Assembly (NCBI GenBank): GCA_002427545.1
Contig: DIRM01000038.1
Coordinates: 1 to 58,910, forward strand
Direction of reading: 5' to 3'
Length of the DNA stretch: 58,910 nt
Source: Mageeibacillus sp. UBA5436
GTDB lineage: Bacteria; Bacillota; Clostridia; Saccharofermentanales; DTU023
Below, piece after piece: positions 52,643 to 58,910 of this stretch (the stretch's first letter is position 1; each line of letters starts with the position of its first letter). Position numbers and translations under genes: made by a program. Under the pieces are notes generated by a model that was not told the origin of the DNA, ran no database searches, and was given only the letters and a program-made list of their open reading frames with translations.

Positions 52643-53839
52643 ATGAATAATTTCGATTTTTGTAGTCCTACTTATTTTGCTTTTGGAAAAGACACGGAAA
52701 AAAGAGTTGGTGAATTGACTAAAAAATTTAATGGGAGCAAAGTTTTACTTCATTATGGACAAGGCTCTGTTATCAAAAATGGATTATTGGATATTGTTCG
52801 AGAATCCTTAAGACAAGAAAATATCGAATTTGTTGAATTAGGTGGTGTTTTACCTAATCCAAGAGCAGATCTTGTTTATGAGGGAATTGAGCTTTGTAAA
52901 AAAGAAAAAGTTGATTTTATCATTGGACTCGGTGGAGGCAGTGCTATAGATTCAGCTAAAGCAATTTCAGTTGGTTCTCTATATGATGGTGATTTTTGGG
53001 ATTTTTATGAAATGAAAGCCATACCACAAAAAGCAATACCGGTAGCCACCATTTTAACCCTGGCTGCAACCGGTTCTGAAGGTTCGAATTCATCAGTCAT
53101 TAGCAATATTAAATTAGGGAAAAAATATGGATTGAACTCAGAATTGATTCGACCTGTTTTTAGTATTCTAAATCCAGAATATACCTATTCTTTACCAGCT
53201 TATCAAACAGCTTGTGGTATTGTAGATATGCTTTCTCATATTATGGAGAGATATTTTACAAATACACAAGATGTAGGCTTAACAGATCGTCTTTGTGAGG
53301 CTGTCATGCAAACTTTGATTGCCAATGGTAAAGTGGCTATGCAAGATCCTAATAATTATGAAGCCCGAGCAAATTTAATGTGGTCAGGTACTATGGCTCA
53401 TAATAATATTTTGGGTGTTGGTAGAGAACAAGATTGGTCCTCACATGCAATGGAACATGAATTATCTGCTCTTTATGATGTAGCACATGGCGCAGGTTTA
53501 GCTGTTGTTTTCCCAGCTTTTATGAAATTTACTATGCCTAAGCACATTATGCGCTATGCCCAATTAGCAAATCGTGTTTTTCATATCGAAATGGATTTTG
53601 AAAATCCTGAAAATACGGCTAGAGCTGGTATTGAGGCCTTTGTAGATTTCTTTAAATCATTAAATATGCCAACAACTTTTGAGGAATTAGGCGCTAAGGA
53701 AGAAGATATTCCTACTCTTGCTGCAAATGCCAGAATAAAAGGCGGCGGAGATCAATTAGGCTTCTTTGAACCATTAAATAGAAAAGATATTGAAGCGGTT
53801 TATCAATTAATGTTGGAAAAAAATAAAAATAATTGGTAA
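52643..53839 (+). CDS. iron-containing alcohol dehydrogenase (BdhA/YqhD type)
   Basis: Group III metal-dependent alcohol dehydrogenase, 398 aa, probably NADPH-dependent and reducing aldehydes such as butanal. The nucleotide motif G-G-G-S-A-I-D-S-A-K is near 97-106. Metal ligands follow the BdhA/YqhD pattern: Asp and His in D-M-L-S-H, a His in S-H-A-M-E-H-E, and H-G-A-G-L-A later. A run of G (GGGGGG) precedes the ATG. It follows gyrA by 16 bp, so it may share its transcript, which is functionally unexpected. The substrate is not determined. Confidence 0.92.
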   Translation: MNNFDFCSPTYFAFGKDTEKRVGELTKKFNGSKVLLHYGQGSVIKNGLLDIVRESLRQENIEFVELGGVLPNPRADLVYEGIELCKKEKVDFIIGLGGGSAIDSAKAISVGSLYDGDFWDFYEMKAIPQKAIPVATILTLAATGSEGSNSSVISNIKLGKKYGLNSELIRPVFSILNPEYTYSLPAYQTACGIVDMLSHIMERYFTNTQDVGLTDRLCEAVMQTLIANGKVAMQDPNNYEARANLMWSGTMAHNNILGVGREQDWSSHAMEHELSALYDVAHGAGLAVVFPAFMKFTMPKHIMRYAQLANRVFHIEMDFENPENTARAGIEAFVDFFKSLNMPTTFEELGAKEEDIPTLAANARIKGGGDQLGFFEPLNRKDIEAVYQLMLEKNKNNW

Positions 53840-53954
53840 TCAGAAAAACAGAATATGATTGACTAGAAAAAAACAACAAAAAAGATAATATTATTTAATG
53901 AAAAAAATAATTTTAATTAGTAATTAATAATGCTTAAAGAATGAAGGATTCATA

Positions 53955-55793
53955 ATGAAAAAGTTTATTAATAAATATGATATTGACGAAACAATAGATT
54001 CATTTGATATAAGTAAAAATTGGAATAGAGAAGACATCCCGGAAAAAGGCACTTGGGATTTAAGCTTTTTATTTGCAGATGATGAGGCATGGGAACAAGC
54101 CTTTGAGGAAATAAAAAACAATTTAAATGAAGCAGATAAATATCAAGGAAAATTAAGTTCATCTGCTGATGCTTTATTGGCTGGTTTAGAACATTATGAA
54201 AAAACGGTAAGACAAGCTGAAAAAGTTATTGTTTATTCAAATTTTAAACATGATCAAAATCAAGCTGATTCTAAATACGTGGCAATGAAATCCAAGGCCT
54301 CGCAATACTTGGCTCAATTAGCTGGCAAATTAGCTTTTATGCAGCCAGAACTCGTTTCTATTGAAAAAGAAACCTATGATAAATTTATTCGTGAAAATGA
54401 TAAATTGAAAATTTATAAACATTATTTTGATCAAATTCTACGCCAAAAAGCTCATACTTTATCTAATAAAGAAGAGACACTTCTAGCTCAAGCTTCAGAT
54501 ATTTTGGACACTAGTTCTGAAGTATTTGCAGTTTTTAGTAATGCTGATTTGGAGTTCCCAACTGTTAAAGTTAAGGATGAAGATGTCCGTATTACTCAAG
54601 CTAATTTTGTTCCTTTATTAGAAAATAAAGATCGTAAATTACGTCAAGAAGTTTATGAAAAATATTATGCTACCTATAAGCAATATGAAAACACCTTAGC
54701 CTTAACTTTACAGAAAGAAATTAAAAAAGATAATTTTAATGCTTCTGTGCGAGGGCATAAAAGTGCAAGAGCAGCAGCGCTTTACGATAATGCAATACCA
54801 GAAATTGTCTATGATCAATTGCTTAATACAATCAGTGAACATTATGATTTATTACATAGATATGTGCATTTAAGAAAAGAAAAATTAAATCTTGAAACGT
54901 TACATGGCTATGATCTTTATACATCTATGGTAGATAATGTCGACTTTAAATTTAAGCCTTCTGAAGCTAAAGAAATTGTGATTGACGCTTTAAAACCATT
55001 AGGTGAAAAATATGGCCAAATATTAGAAAAAGCTTTTGATGAGAGATGGATTGATTGGTTCTCCAATAAAGGAAAAAGATCTGGTGCTTATAGTGCTGGT
55101 TCTACCTATGATAGCAAACCATATATGCTTTTAAACTGGCAGGGTACATTAGATGCTGTCTATACGTTAGCACATGAATTGGGCCATTCAATGCATTCTT
55201 ACTTTGCCAATGGACAGCCATATATTTATAGTGACTATTCCATTTTCTTGGCAGAAATTGCCTCAACGACGAATGAAAATCTTTTAACCGAGTATCTCTT
55301 ACAACATGAAAAAGATCCAAAACGTAAAAAATATATTATTAATCATTATTTAGATGGATTTAAAGGTACCGTATTTAGACAATCACAATTTGCAAAATTT
55401 GAACATTTGATCCATCAATCTGATCAAGAGGGTATTGCTTTGACCGCTGATTATCTAAATGAGCAATATGGTAAAATAAATCAAGAATTTTATGGACCAG
55501 AGCTTATTTTAGATCAACAACTTTCCCAAGAATGGATTCGTATACCACATTTCTATTACAATTATTATGTCTATCAATACGCAACAGGATTTAGTGCAGC
55601 AACGAGTTTTGCCTCTCGTATTTTGGCCGAAGGAAAACCAGCAACAGATCAATACTTAAAATTTCTCAAAGCTGGAACTTCTGATTATCCAATTGATGTC
55701 TTAAAAACATCAGGATTAGATATGACAACCTCAGAACCAATTGTATCTGCTTTAAAAACCTTTGAAAAATACTTAAACAAGTTTGAGGAATAA
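53955..55793 (+). CDS. pepF: oligoendopeptidase F
   Basis: Zinc metallopeptidase of family M3B that cleaves short peptides in the cytosol. It has 612 aa, the normal size. The zinc motif H-E-L-G-H is at 407-411, with the third ligand Glu in A-E-I-A-S-T-T-N-E about 25 residues later. The N-terminal oligopeptidase F domain covers about 120-190. A short N-terminal extension of about 20 residues precedes W-N-R-E-D. The start ATG at 53955 follows GAAGGATT. No signal peptide. Confidence 0.94.
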   Translation: MKKFINKYDIDETIDSFDISKNWNREDIPEKGTWDLSFLFADDEAWEQAFEEIKNNLNEADKYQGKLSSSADALLAGLEHYEKTVRQAEKVIVYSNFKHDQNQADSKYVAMKSKASQYLAQLAGKLAFMQPELVSIEKETYDKFIRENDKLKIYKHYFDQILRQKAHTLSNKEETLLAQASDILDTSSEVFAVFSNADLEFPTVKVKDEDVRITQANFVPLLENKDRKLRQEVYEKYYATYKQYENTLALTLQKEIKKDNFNASVRGHKSARAAALYDNAIPEIVYDQLLNTISEHYDLLHRYVHLRKEKLNLETLHGYDLYTSMVDNVDFKFKPSEAKEIVIDALKPLGEKYGQILEKAFDERWIDWFSNKGKRSGAYSAGSTYDSKPYMLLNWQGTLDAVYTLAHELGHSMHSYFANGQPYIYSDYSIFLAEIASTTNENLLTEYLLQHEKDPKRKKYIINHYLDGFKGTVFRQSQFAKFEHLIHQSDQEGIALTADYLNEQYGKINQEFYGPELILDQQLSQEWIRIPHFYYNYYVYQYATGFSAATSFASRILAEGKPATDQYLKFLKAGTSDYPIDVLKTSGLDMTTSEPIVSALKTFEKYLNKFEE

Positions 55794-55826
55794 ATAAGAA
55801 ATAATTAAAAGAATCCTAATACTATT

Positions 55827-55856
55827 TTGACCAGAATGTTCTACAATTTGCATAAT
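55827..55856 (+). promoter_or_regulatory. promoter of the Thr/Pro-rich membrane protein gene
   Basis: TTGACC, 18-bp spacer, CATAAT, 43 bp before the ATG. Confidence 0.5.
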
Positions 55857-55898
55857 AGATTTTAATCTTCAAAAAAAATGATATGAGTAGGAGAAAAT

Positions 55899-57908
55899 AT
55901 GGCTAATCAAAATAATAAAACTCATAATCAATATGATGATCCCGATAATCAAAGGGATAAACCGAATGATCAAAGGTTACGAGGGCAAAATCCCTTTGAG
56001 CAAGGTTCGTATGAGCAAAATTCCAATAATAATCCATATAATACAGAATCACAGGGGCAAGGATCTTATGAAGAAAATCCATCCCATAACCCTTATGATC
56101 CTTATTCAACAAATTATTATAATCCAAATTCACAAGGTGAAAATACAGATAGCTCTGAAAATAGTCCATATCATTTAGATTCGCAAGATCATGATTATGA
56201 TGAAGAAAATTCATTAGATGATCCGTATAATTCTGTTACAACAAATCTTTATGATCAAAATCAAAATGATCAAGATTCTAATTATGATCAAGCTAATGAA
56301 TACTCACCATATGATACGAATTACGATGATGAAGACGATGAAAAATATAAAAAATGGATTTTACCACTAGTTATCATTGGTGTTGTATTATTTATTTTAA
56401 TTATTTTTTCTTTTCTTAGAATTTTTGGTGTTATAGGAAATAAAAATAAAAAGGATTCAGAAGCCTCGTTTGAAAAGCAAACAGAAACTACTCAGCAACT
56501 AAGCTTAAAAACGGATGAAACACAAACTAAAGATAAAACAAAAGTTACGGTAAGTATAAAAACAACTTCTAATAGACCAGGCAGGAGTCCTGGCTTAACA
56601 ACAGTCTTAAGTACTAAAGTACCAACTAAAAATACAACCACAACTAGTACAGGATTAAAAATTGATGAAAAAGAAATAAAAACAACCACGACCCCAGTAT
56701 CTACGACTACGGTTGCTACGACAACATCTACAACGGCACCAACAACAACGTCTACAACGACGCCAACATCAGCACCAACAACGGCACCGACAACGGCTCC
56801 AACAACTACGCCAACGTCAGCACCGACAACGGAACCAACAACAGCGCCTACAACGACGCCGACGCCAGCACCGACAACGGCACCAACAACAGCGCCTACA
56901 ACGACGCCAACGCCAGAACCGACAACGGAACCAACAACAACACCTACGTCTGCGCCAACTACAACTCCAACAACGGAACCGACAAATAAAGAAGTAGACA
57001 TCCCTGATTCAATTACCGCAGAAGGTTATCCTGCTTTACCAAAGATAGAAAATCCGAATGGTAATCTGACTTCAATAATTGAGAACTTGCCGCAAGGTGC
57101 AATCATTAATCAATCAGGTTCAAAAATGGCGACCTTGTCTGGAAGTAATGTCATTCAAATAGAAGATGATGCGAAAATAAGTGAATACGAAATATTCGAT
57201 AGCACAATAGATAAGTTAGTAAGTTTGAATGATAAATCATTTTATTATCTTTCAGCAGGAAAACTTTATCGTTTTAATTTTGAAGATGAAAGTTCTGTAG
57301 AAATAAAGAATGAGATATCTATTGACTTAGAAAAGGCAATCTATTATTCAATAAATAAAGATAATGTTTTGATTTACAGTAATGATAAACTTTATACGAT
57401 AAAAGACGAAATGATTATAGATTTATTATCTGAAAAGGTTTCTGATATTAAAATTCAAGGGAATTTATTAGCTTTCTTAAATGATAAAAGTGAAATCAAT
57501 CTTTTAGATTTGAGTGGAAGTTTAGAACAAAGTAATATTAAAATAATTCCAGAATCTGGTATTACTAAATATAGTATATCAACGGATGGTAATAGCATTA
57601 CTTATTTAAAGAATCAAAGGGTATTTACCTATAAAGGAAATAAAATATATCCCGCATCTGATAAAGAATCTGATTTTATTCTTTCTGATAATCCAAATAA
57701 ATTAATTGTCTATACATCTGATAAAGATTTAATAATTTTTACCATAAGTGAAGAACTTAAGTTAGATAAAGTATTTGAAAAAGTCAGTCCAGACACAATT
57801 GCGCATAATCAAGTCTTGAATTATGGTGGAAATTGCCTTTATGCTAATGCGAATAATTTTACCATTATTTATGAAAACGGTGACACAGAAGTGATTAATT
57901 TGTCATAA
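55899..57908 (+). CDS. single-pass membrane protein: NPY-rich cytoplasmic part, Thr/Pro stalk, beta-propeller-like outer domain
   Basis: A 669-aa protein I do not recognise as a named family. Residues 1-150 are Asn/Gln/Asp/Tyr-rich with repeated N-P-Y-like units (N-N-P-Y-N, H-N-P-Y-D, D-D-P-Y-N, Y-S-P-Y-D). One membrane helix lies at about 153-178, flanked by Lys. Residues 262-363 are a stalk of T-T-x-P-T repeats. From 364 to the end there are about six strand-rich units of around 40 residues, each with a hydrophobic Y/F-L-Y-type strand pair and an N-D-K or D-G-N turn, resembling a six-blade propeller. I infer N-in, C-out topology, like some sensors or wall-spanning proteins. GGAGAA precedes the ATG. 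The gene stands alone between a promoter and a terminator. Confidence 0.8.
   Translation: MANQNNKTHNQYDDPDNQRDKPNDQRLRGQNPFEQGSYEQNSNNNPYNTESQGQGSYEENPSHNPYDPYSTNYYNPNSQGENTDSSENSPYHLDSQDHDYDEENSLDDPYNSVTTNLYDQNQNDQDSNYDQANEYSPYDTNYDDEDDEKYKKWILPLVIIGVVLFILIIFSFLRIFGVIGNKNKKDSEASFEKQTETTQQLSLKTDETQTKDKTKVTVSIKTTSNRPGRSPGLTTVLSTKVPTKNTTTTSTGLKIDEKEIKTTTTPVSTTTVATTTSTTAPTTTSTTTPTSAPTTAPTTAPTTTPTSAPTTEPTTAPTTTPTPAPTTAPTTAPTTTPTPEPTTEPTTTPTSAPTTTPTTEPTNKEVDIPDSITAEGYPALPKIENPNGNLTSIIENLPQGAIINQSGSKMATLSGSNVIQIEDDAKISEYEIFDSTIDKLVSLNDKSFYYLSAGKLYRFNFEDESSVEIKNEISIDLEKAIYYSINKDNVLIYSNDKLYTIKDEMIIDLLSEKVSDIKIQGNLLAFLNDKSEINLLDLSGSLEQSNIKIIPESGITKYSISTDGNSITYLKNQRVFTYKGNKIYPASDKESDFILSDNPNKLIVYTSDKDLIIFTISEELKLDKVFEKVSPDTIAHNQVLNYGGNCLYANANNFTIIYENGDTEVINLS
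56682..56987 (+). repeat. Thr/Pro-coding low-complexity repeat
   Basis: About 300 bp of imperfect 12-15-bp units (such as acaacggcaccaac) coding T-T-x-P-T. Base composition is far more C-rich than the neighbours. Long open frames in the other strand and frames here are by-products of the repeat. Confidence 0.9.
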
Positions 57909-57973
57909 CTGATACTATCAAAAAACAATCATAATGTGGCAAAAAATATAAGAAGTTGTTAAAAGAAAAAATA

Positions 57974-58021
57974 AAAAACCTCCCTTTTTGATTGAGTGAA
58001 AAAGCGGAGGTTTTCTTTTTT
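57974..58021 (+). terminator. Rho-independent terminator after the membrane protein gene
   Basis: AAAACCTCC / GGAGGTTTT stem with inner CTTTTT / AAAAAG pairing, followed by a long T-run. Confidence 0.9.
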
Positions 58022-58094
58022 GTATTAATTAATGAAGATGTTATTTTATTAATTGAAATTAGATCTTAATATATATATATACCATATGTATTTT

Positions 58095-58634
58095 TTAATT
58101 CTCGTTTTGAATTTCAATTTGACAAGGCTTCATCGCAGCTAAAGCGGTTTTATGCTGCTCGGGAGTTACGCCTGCACAACAGGATGCATCAATAAAAATA
58201 GAAACTTCAGGCAAAAAAGCTTTAATAAGCAAAGCGTTTGAAATTACACAGATATCAGTACAAAGACCAATCAGTGTAATTTCTTTAATCGGCTCTTTAT
58301 GATGTTCTTTCAGGAGCCAATTTCCTAATTCAACAGAACCGAATGTGGGTTTCTTAAATTTATGGACATCGCCTTTGCTCGCTAGTACCTCACGAACTTA
58401 TGATCTTAGCTCCCAACCTTCAGTCTTTTCTATACAGTGTTTTACAGGCAGATTTTTGCCTTCTAGCGTATTAAGGTAGTCATTGGAATGAGTATCCTGA
58501 GTAACAATACAGGATCCGTCAAAATCTCTAATTTTTCGAACAACATTAGGAACAATTGCCAATGCCTCTTTTGTCCCAAGACTTCCAGAAATAAAATCAT
58601 TTTGCATATCAACGATTATTAAATAATTATTCAT
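58095..58634 (-). pseudogene. nicotinamidase/isochorismatase-family cysteine hydrolase interrupted by one in-frame stop
   Basis: The full gene would encode about 179 aa. The N-terminal half has I-I-V-D-M-Q-N-D-F (metal/catalytic Asp) and the family H-C-I-E-K-T-E-G-W block. Codon 79 is TAA (58400-58398). The same frame then continues with K-K-P-T-F-G-S-V, then I-G-L-C-T-D-I-C-V with the catalytic Cys, and D-A-S-C-C-A-G-V-T, to a normal TAA at 58097-58095. AAGGAG lies nine bases before the ATG at 58634. All catalytic parts are intact apart from the single stop. It may be a recent pseudogene, a strain-specific mutation or a base error. The intact enzyme would deamidate nicotinamide or a similar amide. 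Confidence 0.88.
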
Positions 58635-58837
58635 AACACACAACTCCTTTGAATTCTTCATATAGATGAAGAAAATAACAAAATAAAGATCATAAACTCT
58701 ATTCTCAACATAATATAATAATTATTAAAATGATTCATCTGAAATTCAAATCACAAGATTTCACCGATAATTAAAAAATTAATGATATTCTTCTGATAAA
58801 TAAAAATTAAATAATATTTGAAATTATGGTTTTACTC

Positions 58838-58909
58838 TTAAATTAAAGAATTAATAGAAATAAAGATAATAATACAAAACACGACAACAAGGCCAAAACG
58901 CACGGCAAC
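58838..58909 (-). CDS. possible C-terminal end of a minus-strand membrane protein
   Basis: The frame is open from the right edge and encodes about 23 hydrophobic residues (V-V-V-F-C-I-I-I-F-I-S-I) before TAA. The rise in G/C content in the last 35 bases fits the edge of a coding region. Too short to assign; it could be chance. Confidence 0.2.
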   Translation of the reverse strand, partial: VAVRFGLVVVFCIIIFISINSLI

Positions 58910-58910
58910 A

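Noticed and set aside
56492..57001. Long minus-strand frame rich in Val and Gly, and a plus-strand Gln/Arg frame, in the same region
   Set aside because: Both are by-products of the Thr/Pro-coding repeat read in other frames.
58398..58400. Programmed recoding at the stop in the nicotinamidase-family gene
   Set aside because: The codon is TAA, not TGA, no selenocysteine-type element is evident, and the site is not a catalytic position.

Overview
The window comes from a low-GC Gram-positive bacterium, most likely an anaerobic member of the Clostridia. The support is A/T-rich codon usage, AGGAGG-type ribosome binding sites, lipobox-type binding proteins, a type III glutamine synthetase, the one-step diaminopimelate dehydrogenase route to lysine, and the block rpmH-rnpA-yidD-yidC-jag-mnmE-mnmG-rsmG. 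I see no CRISPR array, phage gene, insertion sequence or rRNA. The only RNA gene is one tRNA-Gly(CCC). The standard genetic code fits throughout.

Region by region. 1-5,360: the end of a eutH-type transporter gene, then a glycerol-kinase-like FGGY kinase, two flavoprotein oxidoreductases (GlpA-like with a [2Fe-2S] domain, and GlpB/HcnB-like) and a four-cysteine DUF1667 protein, closed by a terminator. It resembles a clostridial glycerol operon, but it carries a EutH permease and a kinase with altered substrate and regulatory residues. 5,435-7,050: thrB and a hotdog thioesterase. 7,115-12,245, minus strand: argG, argH and a polar amino-acid ABC importer in one orientation. 12,650-18,080: an oligopeptide/dipeptide ABC importer. 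18,160-23,815: lysA, lysC, dapA, dapB and ddh, which make meso-DAP and lysine from aspartate, with the aspartate-semialdehyde dehydrogenase step missing here. 23,909-26,140: glutamine synthetase III, tRNA-Gly and a terminator. 26,446-31,400: a YtfQ/YtfR/YtfT/YjfF-type sugar ABC importer.

31,420-34,340: an ArsR/CadC-like repressor converges on a minus-strand zinc/cadmium P-type ATPase whose N-terminal metal-binding domain is a separate small gene. A CadC-type operator lies at that operon's promoter. 34,600-38,080: tig-clpP-clpX (protein folding and quality control). 38,169-42,520: a degenerate protein-kinase-like gene, metG, tatD and a basic low-complexity protein. 42,650-49,740: rpmH, rnpA, yidD, yidC, jag, mnmE, mnmG and rsmG. 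49,936-55,793: gyrA, an iron-dependent alcohol dehydrogenase and oligoendopeptidase F. 55,899-57,908: a single-pass membrane protein with an NPY-rich N-terminus, a Thr/Pro stalk and a beta-propeller-like outer domain. 58,095-58,634, minus strand: a nicotinamidase-family gene interrupted by one in-frame TAA.

Most of the window is housekeeping or nutrient uptake. The least ordinary items are the EutH/atypical-kinase/flavoprotein operon, the degenerate kinase next to clpX, the split cadmium pump with its operator, an internal start in lysC, a methionyl-tRNA synthetase with altered signature motifs, and a hairpin directly after the binding-protein gene in all three ABC operons.
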